NCBI RefSeq assembly: GCF_003432065.1
Contig: NZ_QWDE01000003.1
Coordinates: 310,001 to 374,000 of the forward strand
DNA length: 64,000 nucleotides
Direction of reading: 5' to 3'
Source of the DNA: Mucilaginibacter terrenus
GTDB taxonomy: Bacteria; Bacteroidota; Bacteroidia; Sphingobacteriales; Sphingobacteriaceae
Below, piece by piece: positions 25,921 to 34,900 of this stretch; position 1 is the first letter of the stretch, and each line of letters starts with the position of its first letter. The translations under genes and the position numbers were made by a program. The notes below the pieces were generated by a model, which saw only the letters and a list, made by a program, of their open reading frames with translations, searched no databases and was not told the origin of the DNA.

Positions 25921-26241
25921 TTATGCTAATTGCTTAACCAACTTGTCTGCAAGTACTGATTTTGGTACAGCACCGATTTGTTTGTCAACAATCTCGCCGT
26001 CTTTGAAAAATAACAAAGCAGGGATGTTACGGATTCCGTATTTCATTGATATACCTGGGTTATTATCTACGTTTACTTTACCTACAAGGGCTTTGCCTTC
26101 GTATTCTTTAGCAATATCTTCTACTACCGGGCCTACCATACGACAAGGACCGCACCACTCTGCCCAAAAATCAACAAGTACTGGCTTGTCTGATTTAAGG
26201 ACAAGTTCTTCGAAGTTTGCATCAGTTATTTCTAAAGCCAT
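25921..26241 (-). CDS. trxA: thioredoxin
   Basis: A 106-residue thioredoxin with active site WCGPC (C30, C33), the buried aspartate in VLVDFWAEW, and the cis-proline loop NIPALLFFKDGE. Cytoplasmic disulfide reductant. It has a well-formed promoter (26271-26302) and shares a terminator with the convergent DUF2807 gene. Confidence 0.96.
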   Translation of the reverse strand: MALEITDANFEELVLKSDKPVLVDFWAEWCGPCRMVGPVVEDIAKEYEGKALVGKVNVDNNPGISMKYGIRNIPALLFFKDGEIVDKQIGAVPKSVLADKLVKQLA

Positions 26242-26270
26242 GATATTTTTTATTTAAATTTTTTCGTGTA

Positions 26271-26302
26271 CAAATATATACTATTCAAATAGCTTGCCAC
26301 AA
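26271..26302 (-). promoter_or_regulatory. promoter of trxA
   Basis: On the minus strand TTG (26302-26300), 21 bases, then TATATTTG (26278-26271): the Bacteroidota -33/-7 pair at normal spacing, about 30 bases before the trxA ATG. Confidence 0.7.
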
Positions 26303-26424
26303 GTAGCTGCATGACAATGTGACAATGAGATTATCCACACCTAACACATTGACTTAAAGATTGACTTAGCAGGGTTACTTTTTGTGTTGAAAACGTATAA
26401 AGATAAACTTGTCAAGAAAAAGCT

Positions 26425-26739
26425 ATGGGAGCGATTACGTTAATCTTACTCTTTGTGGCACCGGCCATACAAATAGCATGGTCGATAAAAAGTGTAAAAT
26501 CCAACTCGAAAACCCGTTTACGTATAGCTACAATAGCCAGCTTTTTCTTGGGGATCTTACTTCCCATAATCGCAACATTTTGTTTCCTGTACAGCATTCC
26601 GCCGGATGTAAAGTGTATAACCGGCATTGAAGGTGTAGCTATTATTGGGTGGGGAATTACAATACTTAGCAACCCAACAATAGCTCTTTGTTTTTACTGG
26701 CACCGCCGCAAAAAACAACACGCAATACTAATAAGATAG
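26425..26739 (+). CDS. small membrane protein of unknown function
   Basis: A 104-residue protein with three probable membrane segments (about 3-20, 35-57 and 70-90) and a basic C-terminus (WHRRKKQHAILIR). No family recognised. It lies between trxA and the duplicated dnaE-tail sequence at 26749; before the SDR/HxlR insertion it would have been directly convergent with dnaE. Confidence 0.6.
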   Translation: MGAITLILLFVAPAIQIAWSIKSVKSNSKTRLRIATIASFFLGILLPIIATFCFLYSIPPDVKCITGIEGVAIIGWGITILSNPTIALCFYWHRRKKQHAILIR

Positions 26740-26748
26740 TTGCACTTC

Positions 26749-26787
26749 TTAATTCAGCATTACCGGGGTATTCGTCAAACTAAGGAT
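26749..26787 (-). repeat. copy of the dnaE 3' end (39 bases)
   Basis: This stretch matches 28071-28109, the last codons and stop of dnaE, at 37 of 39 positions and in the same orientation. Read on the minus strand it still encodes SLTNTPVML-N-stop, against SLTNTPAMLN in DnaE. Similarity ends abruptly on both sides. It lies two bases from the SDR stop codon. Confidence 0.9.
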
Positions 26788-26788
26788 A

Positions 26789-27544
26789 TTACAAATTGTA
26801 CATTCCGCCGTCAGCTATTAATTCTGAACCAAGCAGAAAGGTGGAATCATCAGAGGCGAAGAACGTAACAATTTTCGCCAATTCTTCCATTGTACCGAAA
26901 CGGCCAATAGGTACTTGTTTAATGATACCCTCTCCCATTTGTTGTAGCTGCTCGTCGGTAAGACCAAGTTTATCAGTGCTGTGGAATGGTGTACCCACCG
27001 GCCCCGGACTAACAGAGTTTACCCTTATTTTACGCGGCAGCAGCTCTATGGCCAAGTTTTTTGTAAGTGAAAGCAGTGCGGCTTTACTTGCAGCGTAAAC
27101 GCTGGCACCTGCCATGCCGATGTGCGCATTTATAGAAGTGTTGAATACAATTGAACCACCATCATTCACAAGCGGTAATATTTGCTGAAGGCTGAAATAA
27201 GCGCCTTTGAAGTTGATGTCCATAATTTCGTCAAACATCTCTTCGCTCATCTGCTCAACCGAATTGAATTTACCTACTCCGGCATTGATAAATACGATAT
27301 CTATTTTCTGGCTAATGGCTTTTATCTGCTCGCGTAAGGTGTTAATAGATGCTATGCTACCACTATCTGCTATTACGCCGTAAGCGTTCTCTCCAAGGTC
27401 AGCAACGGCCTCGTCTACCGCTTTACGATTACGGCCGGTAATTATTACCGTTGCACCCTGGTTTATAAATTCCTTTGCTGTGGCCAGGCCTATACCGCTG
27501 TTACCGCCTGTTATTACTGCTGTTTTGTTCGCTAACTTTTTCAT
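26789..27544 (-). CDS. short-chain dehydrogenase/reductase
   Basis: A 251-residue classical SDR: cofactor motif TGGNSGIG (12-19), NAG at 88-90, catalytic S137, Y150 and K154 (YAASK), and the typical SPGPVGTPF C-terminal loop. TGRNR after strand 2 suggests NADPH preference. Substrate unknown. Divergent from an HxlR-type regulator, a common pairing in which the regulator controls the reductase in response to reactive carbonyls or quinones. Confidence 0.93.
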   Translation of the reverse strand: MKKLANKTAVITGGNSGIGLATAKEFINQGATVIITGRNRKAVDEAVADLGENAYGVIADSGSIASINTLREQIKAISQKIDIVFINAGVGKFNSVEQMSEEMFDEIMDINFKGAYFSLQQILPLVNDGGSIVFNTSINAHIGMAGASVYAASKAALLSLTKNLAIELLPRKIRVNSVSPGPVGTPFHSTDKLGLTDEQLQQMGEGIIKQVPIGRFGTMEELAKIVTFFASDDSTFLLGSELIADGGMYNL

Positions 27545-27563
27545 TATCTTTGTTTTGATAGAT

Positions 27564-27612
27564 CAAATGTACTGTGCAAAGCAGGGCGTGTCAAGAATGC
27601 ACCATTTGGTGC
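27564..27612 (-). promoter_or_regulatory. SDR promoter with adjacent palindromic operator
   Basis: On the minus strand TTG (27594-27592), 20 bases, then TACATTTG (27571-27564). Just upstream is the palindrome GCACCA-TT-TGGTGC (27599-27612), five bases from the -33 element, a likely binding site for the divergent HxlR-type regulator. Confidence 0.65.
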
Positions 27613-27675
27613 GCCACGCACTAAAAAGTAGGTTATGGGTCCTTTTACCCCAAACACATTTCGGCCGTTTACAAG

Positions 27676-28074
27676 ATGACAAAACAAAGACAGACTGATT
27701 ACACCTGCAGCATGGCAGCCGCACTTGCTGTGATTAGCGGTAAATGGAAACTGAAGATACTTAATCAGTTGTTAACTGGCCCTAGGCGTTATAGCGAAAT
27801 AAACCGCAACATAGACGGCATGACCGAGAAAATGTTGTCCCAGCAGCTTCGTGAGCTGGAAGAGGACGGTATTGTGGCCCGCAAAGTATACCCTGAAGTA
27901 CCACCACGTGTAGAATACACTTTTACTGACCTCGGCGCCGAGTTGTCTGATATCTTTTACGCCCTCGAAAAATGGGGCAGTCACTTCCTTACTGCACAAA
28001 CTGGTACTATTATTAAAGAAGATGCCAGCTGCTATGTAAATATTAAAGACGCTGTAGATGTAATAAACAATTAA
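27676..28074 (+). CDS. HxlR-family transcriptional regulator
   Basis: A 132-residue winged-helix regulator: GKWKLKILNQLLTGPRRYSEINRNIDGMTEKMLSQQLRELEEDGIV is the HxlR core. Cys11 (YTCSM) sits at the position used for redox or aldehyde/quinone sensing in HxlR and YodB relatives. Its stop codon overlaps that of the convergent dnaE within TTAA and lies inside the sequence duplicated at 26749, so the end of this gene is built from dnaE-tail DNA. Confidence 0.93.
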   Translation: MTKQRQTDYTCSMAAALAVISGKWKLKILNQLLTGPRRYSEINRNIDGMTEKMLSQQLRELEEDGIVARKVYPEVPPRVEYTFTDLGAELSDIFYALEKWGSHFLTAQTGTIIKEDASCYVNIKDAVDVINN

Positions 28075-28109
28075 TTCAGCATTGCCGGGGTATTCGTCAA
28101 ACTCAGGAT
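28071..28109 (-). repeat. dnaE 3' end, source copy of the duplication at 26749
   Basis: Functional C-terminal codons of dnaE; direct-repeat partner of 26749-26787. The two copies bracket the 1.28-kb SDR/HxlR module (26788-28070). Confidence 0.9.
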
Positions 28110-31100
28110 GTCAGCCATAAGGTCATCACTTGGGCTTACCTTGAATTGCTTTGATGACAAGTTTACCGACATCGACTCTTCTCCATCCATTATCTTAAAC
28201 TTAAGCTGGCAATTCCTTGACGGATAGCGTTGATTGTTATTATTGATCACTTCCAACAAGTTGTTCATCAACCCATCGCTTAGTGCCCGTACATCCAGGC
28301 AAACCGTTAATGATTTGGTAAACTTATCCCGCATCTCTGATAGCAGGCTCATGGTAGCTACCCTTAAATCCCAGTTATCTTTCTGGCGGAACTTTTCTTC
28401 AATGGTGCCTTTTACATGCAGGAAGTAGCCTTCTACCATGAGGTTGCGGAATTTAACGTAGTCCTCACCAAAAAAAGCAAACTCGTAAGACTCGTTATAG
28501 TCTTCCAACACAAAGGTGCCAAAAGGCTTGCCCATCTTGGTCATCTTATGTTGAACACTGGATACTAAGCCGCCCACACATATCTCACCCCGCTTACGCA
28601 GGTTTGCCAATATATTTACAGCTTCTTCGCCTCCCTCTCCAGATTTGGCTTTTTGAATATTCTTTAGCTCACTAACCGTGGTATTGCAAAATTTGTCCAG
28701 CTCCAGCTTATAGTTATCAAGCGGGTGGCCGGTAAGATAAATACCGATAACATCTTTTTCGTACTTCAGCTTTTCAATCAGCGGCCACTCCTCTGCTGTC
28801 GGCAAAGTTGGTTCGGGGATATAGGATGCAACCGATCCACCAAAAAGCGAAGATTGTGAGCTGCTTTGCGTATTCTGATAATCATTGCTGTATTTTATCA
28901 GTCGTTCTACACCGGTAAGCAATCCATTCTCCGTTTTAGCGAAGAACTGGGCACGGTTTAATCCAAAACCATCAAACGCCCCACCCATCACCAGGTTCTC
29001 GTAAGCCTTGCGGTTAACTGACCGGGTGTTAGATCGCTGAGCGAAATCGTAAACAGTTTTATAGGGACCGTTGGCATTACGCTCTTCAATAATGCTCTCC
29101 ACCGCCTTCTCGCCTACGCCTTTTACCCCAGCCATTCCAAAGCGGATAACCCCACGCTTACTCGCCGTGAATGACATTTCACTCTCATTGATATCTGGGC
29201 CCAAAACTTCAACCCCCATGCGCCGACATTCTTCCATAAAGAAGGTTATCTTTTCCATGTTATTCTGGTTATTCAATACCGCAGCCATGTACTCAGCGGG
29301 GTAATGCGCTTTTAAGTATGCGGTTTGATACGCAACAAACGCGTAACAGGTAGAGTGCGATTTATTGAACGCGTACTGGGCGAACGCTTTCCAGTCGTTC
29401 CATATTTTGGTAAGCTTATCTTTAGGGTGCCCTTTTGCCATAGCGCCGTCCATAAACTGCGCCTCCATTTTATTAAGCACCTCAATCTGCTTTTTACCCA
29501 TTGCCTTACGCAACACGTCGGCATCGCCTTTACTAAAGCCTGCCAGTTTTTGCGATAAAAGCATCACCTGTTCCTGGTACACGGTAATACCGTAGGTCTC
29601 GCCCAGGTACTCCTCCATATCGTCCAGGTCAAAAACAATAGGTTCCTGCCCGTGCTTACGCTTAATAAAGTTTGGTATGTACTCTATTGGACCCGGGCGA
29701 TAAAGGGCGTTCATGGCAATAAGGTCCTCAAACTTATCCGGCTTAAGATCGCGCAGGTACATTTGCATACCGTCACTTTCAAACTGGAACGTACCATTGG
29801 TATCGCCGCGCTGGTAAAGCTCATAGGTTTCCTGGTCATCCAGCGGGATGTAATCTATGTCGATTTCAACATCATGATTATGCTTGATCATCCGCAAGGC
29901 GTCCTTGATAATGGTAAGGGTCTTTAACCCCAGAAAGTCCATCTTTATAACACCTGCGTCTTCAATCACCCGGCCATCATACTGGGTTACCAACAAGTCG
30001 GAGTCCTTTGCCGTAGCAACCGGAACAATCTCGGTAAGGTCATAGGGCGCTATAATTATACCAGCAGCGTGTACACCGGTATTACGTACAGATCCCTCCA
30101 GCTTTTCGGCTTCGCGAAGCACTACCCCTTTAAGGTCTTCAGATTTGTATATCTGCTGCAACTCCGGCACCTGCTCTATAGCAGTTTTAAGGTTGATACC
30201 AAGCGTTTCCGGCACCAGCTTCTTCAGCGCGTTCACGTCCGAAAGCGGCATATCAAGTACCCGGCCTACGTCCTGTATACTGGTACGGGCAGCCATGGAG
30301 CCGTAGGTTATGATCTGTGCTACCTGGTTCTTGCCATATTTATCTACCACGTAATCTATCACCTTCTGTCGGCCGGCGTCATCAAAGTCCGTATCAATAT
30401 CGGGCATACTCTTACGATCCGGGTTGAGGAAACGTTCGAACAGGAGGTTATACTTAAGCGGATCTATATTGGTGATGCCGGTACAGTAAGCAACTACCGA
30501 CCCCGCTGCAGAACCACGGCCGGGACCGATAAACACACCCATATCTCGCCCGGCTTTTATAAAGTCGGCTACAATAAGGAAGTAACCCGCAAACCCCATA
30601 GTACGGATAGTGAAGAGCTCAAAGTTTATGCGCTCTTCGGCTTCAGGGCTTATATCTTTATAGCGCTCCTTCGCCCCCATAAAGGTGAGGTGCTTCAAGT
30701 ACTCCCACTGGTTTAGCGTGTCGGCATCGGGAGTAAGGTCACTGTGTATTTTAAATTCTTCGGGAATAACATAGTTGGGCAGCAGGATGTCGCGCTTCAG
30801 CTTAAGCGTTTCTACCTTGTCAACTATCTCGTTGGTATTATCTAATGATTCGGGAATATCATGGAACAGCTTGCCCATTTCTTCCTGCGACTTAAAGTAA
30901 AACTGGTCGTTAGGGAAGCCAAACCGGTACCCTTTGCCACCTTCCTCGTCAGTAGCTATCGGGGTGCTTTGCATATCGCCGGTGTTTACGCAAAGCAAAA
31001 TGTCGTGCGCGTTAGAGTCCTGCTGATCCACGTAGTGGGAATCGTTGGAGCAGATAACCTTCACGCCGTATTTTTTGGCAAACTTTAGCAATACGTTGTT

Positions 31101-31661
31101 GATGATCTCCTGCTCGGGTATCTCATGACGCTGTACCTCAATGTAGTAGTCCTCGCCAAAAATATCCAGCCACCATTTAAATTCCGCCTCGGCAGCTTCT
31201 TCGCCGTCGCGCAGGATAGCCTGCGGTACCGATGCTCCTATGCAGCAGGTAGTAGCAATAAGGCCTTTATGGTATTTAAGAATGAGCTCCTTATCAATTC
31301 GCGGCCACTTGCTGTACAAGCCCTCCATGTAGCCCAACGAGCAAAGTTTAACCAGGTTCTTGTACCCTTCGGGGTTCTTAGCCAGTAGAAGCTGGTGGTA
31401 ACGCTTGTCTTTTTTCTCTTTGGTGAATTGTTTAACGTGCCTGTCGTTTACCACGTAAAACTCGCAGCCAACAATAGGTTTCACGTTATGCTTACCCGCT
31501 TCTGCAACAAATTTAAACACACCAAACATGTTACCATGGTCGGTAATGGCAAGCGCTTTCATTCCATCCTTTGCTGCTTTTTTATACAGTTTGGATATAT
31601 CGGCGGCGCCGTCGAGCAAGGAGAATTGGGTGTGTACGTGCAGGTGCGAAAATTCGGGCAT
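28071..31661 (-). CDS. dnaE: DNA polymerase III subunit alpha (DnaE)
   Basis: Replicative polymerase catalytic subunit. The 1196-residue protein has the N-terminal PHP domain (HLHVHTQFSLLDG from residue 6), the palm with catalytic aspartates in PDIDTDFDD (D421, D423), the fingers and beta-binding regions, helix-hairpin-helix (about 880-930) and an OB-fold (about 1000-1080). No intein is seen. Length is similar to the E. coli enzyme. It stands alone on the minus strand. Confidence 0.97.
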   Translation of the reverse strand: MPEFSHLHVHTQFSLLDGAADISKLYKKAAKDGMKALAITDHGNMFGVFKFVAEAGKHNVKPIVGCEFYVVNDRHVKQFTKEKKDKRYHQLLLAKNPEGYKNLVKLCSLGYMEGLYSKWPRIDKELILKYHKGLIATTCCIGASVPQAILRDGEEAAEAEFKWWLDIFGEDYYIEVQRHEIPEQEIINNVLLKFAKKYGVKVICSNDSHYVDQQDSNAHDILLCVNTGDMQSTPIATDEEGGKGYRFGFPNDQFYFKSQEEMGKLFHDIPESLDNTNEIVDKVETLKLKRDILLPNYVIPEEFKIHSDLTPDADTLNQWEYLKHLTFMGAKERYKDISPEAEERINFELFTIRTMGFAGYFLIVADFIKAGRDMGVFIGPGRGSAAGSVVAYCTGITNIDPLKYNLLFERFLNPDRKSMPDIDTDFDDAGRQKVIDYVVDKYGKNQVAQIITYGSMAARTSIQDVGRVLDMPLSDVNALKKLVPETLGINLKTAIEQVPELQQIYKSEDLKGVVLREAEKLEGSVRNTGVHAAGIIIAPYDLTEIVPVATAKDSDLLVTQYDGRVIEDAGVIKMDFLGLKTLTIIKDALRMIKHNHDVEIDIDYIPLDDQETYELYQRGDTNGTFQFESDGMQMYLRDLKPDKFEDLIAMNALYRPGPIEYIPNFIKRKHGQEPIVFDLDDMEEYLGETYGITVYQEQVMLLSQKLAGFSKGDADVLRKAMGKKQIEVLNKMEAQFMDGAMAKGHPKDKLTKIWNDWKAFAQYAFNKSHSTCYAFVAYQTAYLKAHYPAEYMAAVLNNQNNMEKITFFMEECRRMGVEVLGPDINESEMSFTASKRGVIRFGMAGVKGVGEKAVESIIEERNANGPYKTVYDFAQRSNTRSVNRKAYENLVMGGAFDGFGLNRAQFFAKTENGLLTGVERLIKYSNDYQNTQSSSQSSLFGGSVASYIPEPTLPTAEEWPLIEKLKYEKDVIGIYLTGHPLDNYKLELDKFCNTTVSELKNIQKAKSGEGGEEAVNILANLRKRGEICVGGLVSSVQHKMTKMGKPFGTFVLEDYNESYEFAFFGEDYVKFRNLMVEGYFLHVKGTIEEKFRQKDNWDLRVATMSLLSEMRDKFTKSLTVCLDVRALSDGLMNNLLEVINNNNQRYPSRNCQLKFKIMDGEESMSVNLSSKQFKVSPSDDLMADILSLTNTPAMLN

Positions 31662-31971
31662 GGGCTATCTCTTTCAACTAATCCGGTGAGATACAAAATT
31701 ACCAAAAAAGGCAAAGCGGCGAAGCAAGCCAGGATAATATTATTATCAACATAATACCTTCAACAGCTTTTGCCTCATTACGCTCCGGCACGGCTGGCAC
31801 GCTTTTTAGTTGTAAAGAATATATTACACTGCTGCCCACAGCTATGTTTATTAGCCGATACTGCTATAATAAAAAACAATCCTCTCCTTTTCGGTGTTGA
31901 AAAAACATCCGGAATGCGGTAAAAACAATCATTTTACACAACTATAGGTACTATTCATAACTTCTACTAAT
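31662..31971. other. 310-base divergent intergenic region, dnaE and tamB
   Basis: AT-rich, no gene. On the minus strand TAATTTTG (31701-31694) is a good -7 box for dnaE, with TTG 23 bases upstream. Towards tamB there is CTAATTTG (31967-31974) at the start codon itself. No repeat or RNA structure was recognised. Confidence 0.5.
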
Positions 31972-34900
31972 TTGGAACGATTTGGACGCATTGCCCTCAA
32001 AACTATCCTTTGGATTATTGCGAGTGTTATATTTTTGATATTGCTTGTAGTGATTTTGATACAGGTTCCCGCCGTACAAAACTTCGCTAAGAATAAAGCT
32101 GTAACTTTTCTACAAAACAAGATCCACACCAAAGTGGAGATCGGTCACATCAGCCTTGGCTTGCCTAAATTACTGGTGTTGGAAGATGTTTACTTTGAAG
32201 ATCAGCAGAAAGACACGCTTATAGCAGGCGACAAGCTAAAGGTAGATATTACGTTGATGAAGCTCCTAAAAAACAAGGTAGAGATTAACGAGATAAACCT
32301 GCAAGGCATTACCGCTAAAGTTAGCCGCAGGGCAGACAGCACCTTCAACTTTGATTATATTTTAAAAGCCTTTGCCGGCGAACAAAAGAAAGAGCCCAAA
32401 CCTGAGGACACTACTTCTACCATGCAGTTCTCGGTGGATAAGATAAACCTGGATAGGATAAACGTAGCGTATAAGGATGTAACTACAGGTAACGATGTAA
32501 AGTTCCTGCTAGGTCACCTTGACACACGTATAAAGGACTTTGATCTGGACAAGATGAAGTTCACCATACCAAAAATTAACTTAAGTGGGGTTAATGCTAA
32601 GATCATCCAGACTCCGGCAGGTTCAACTATTGCACAAGCAGCTACAGTTGATACTGCTGTAACGCCGCTGAATATGGACCTTACCCTCGGCGAGATAGAT
32701 GTAGATAAGGTAAAGGTTGATTACCGCAGCAACGAAATGGACGCTAGTGTCGATCTCGGTAAGTTCCTGGTGAACATGGATAAGATAGACCTTAAAAACC
32801 AGTTTGTAGGTGTAAAGTCCATTACGCTGAATGATACTAAAGCAGGCGTAAGGTTTGCAAAACCGAAAACGGTAGTAAAGGCAGCTGTTAATGCCGTTAA
32901 AAAGCTGGACACACTGGTGTCGGTACGTCAGACAGCAAAGGGGTGGACGGCCGCCTTAGGAAAAATCACCTTAGCTAATGATGATATTAAATTTGATAAT
33001 GATGCACAGGCACCTATCCGTCGCGGTCTGGACTTTGCCCACATGCATATTCAAAACCTGAATACCAACATTGAAAACCTGAAGTACAATCCCGACAGCT
33101 TATCCGGTCGGGTAAATACTTTAACTTTCAATGATAAAAGCGGCTTAAAGATAAACACCTTCCATACTAACTTCTTTTATGGTGCTCATGGCGCTTACCT
33201 TAAAGACCTGCTGGTGGAAACACCTGGCTCGACTATCCAAAAAGAACTGATAGTTGGCTACCCGTCTATCGAGTCGCTTACTAAAAACCTGGGTGCGCTA
33301 AGCATAAACGCCAATCTTGACGGTAGCAAGTTGAGCTTACGCGATGTACTGTTATTGATGCCAACCATGTCGTCAATGGAGCCGTTCAAATCATCACCAA
33401 ATACGGTATTAAAGATTAACGGCAGGGTTGCAGGCACAGTTGGTAATCTTCGTATCCCTAACCTGGAGCTAAGCGGCTTTGGCAATACTTATGTAAAAGC
33501 ATCCGCAATTGCCCGCGGCCTTCCCGATGTGGAAAAGGCGTACATCGATCTTAATATCACAGATTTCCGTACTAGCCGTCGTGATATAGTGCGCCTGGTA
33601 CCTAAAGGTACTATTCCGCCAAACGTGAGTATCCCCGAGAACATGGACCTTAAAGGCACCTTCAAAGGCACCATGAAGAACTTTAACACCCGCATGAACC
33701 TGCGCAGCAGTTACGGCGCGGTTGATCTAATTGCAGCCATGAAGAGCGGCAGGCGCAAAGGCAGTGAAACCTATACTGCTAACATCAAAGCCAACAACTT
33801 AAACGTAGGCGCCTTAACCAAACAGCCGCAAATGGTAGGTATGGTTACCATGAGTGCAAACATCAGCGGTGCAGGGCTTGATCCTAAAACGGCCAACCTT
33901 AAATTTAATGGCAATGTTGCACGGGCTTATGTAAAAGGCTACAACTACCACAATCTGGTGGTTAAAGGTACAGCGCGTAACGGCAGTTATGTGGCCAACG
34001 CATTTATGGGCGATCCTAACATCCACTTCAGCCTGGATGCTAAAGCAAACATGAACAAGAAATACCCGGCGGTAAATGCAACGCTGATGGTAGATAGCAT
34101 AGATTTGCAAAAACTCGGCTTTACTAAAGATGTAATGCGTTTTCATGGGAAAATTGTGGCTGATGTGCCTACTGCCGACCCTGACTACCTAAACGCTAAT
34201 ATCCTGGCAACCGAACTGGTGATAAACAATGCCGGTCAACGCATTAACCTGGATACCGTAAGCCTGATCTCAACCGCAAATGCAGATAGCAGCAGCCTGC
34301 GCCTTAAAACACCAATGTTTTACGCGCATTTGGGCGGTAAGTATACCCTTACCGGCATAGCCCCCGCCATTACAGATGTAATTAACAAATACTACAATAC
34401 TGGTTTGGTAAGCAAAACACCGGCAGTAAAGACCAAATACTCGCCGCAGCAATTCATTTTTGATGCACGGTTGGTTAAAACTCCGCTGGTAGAAAAATTT
34501 GTTCCGGACCTAAAGCGGCTTGACCCAGTTTTGTTCAATGGCCGCTTTAACAGCACAACCGGCGAGCTACTGGTAAATGGCTCGGTGCCAACGGTAGTAT
34601 ATGGCACCAACACCGTTAACAACATGAAACTAGCCGTAAACACCGGCAACAACGCGCTTAACTACAACCTTACTGTTGATGAAGTTAAAGTAGGCTCATC
34701 GCTTGACCTGCTGTACACCAGCATTTCCGGTGCTGCACAAAACAACAAGCTCGGCATCAGTTTACAAGTGCGCGATCAGGCTAAGAAGGAGCGCTACCGC
34801 GTAGCAGGTACTTTCAGCGTAATACCTGACGAATACCAGTTCAGCTTTGCACAGGACGGCTTATTGCTGGATTACACAAATTGGGCGGTAAGTGCAGATA

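Noticed and set aside
30069-30716. 215-codon open frame antisense to dnaE
   Set aside because: Complement of the dnaE catalytic domain; composition is that of a shadow frame.
31795-31812. TGGCACG possibly as a sigma-54 -24 element
   Set aside because: The -12 part does not match TTGC and the site is 160 bases from tamB; no enhancer-binding regulator nearby.
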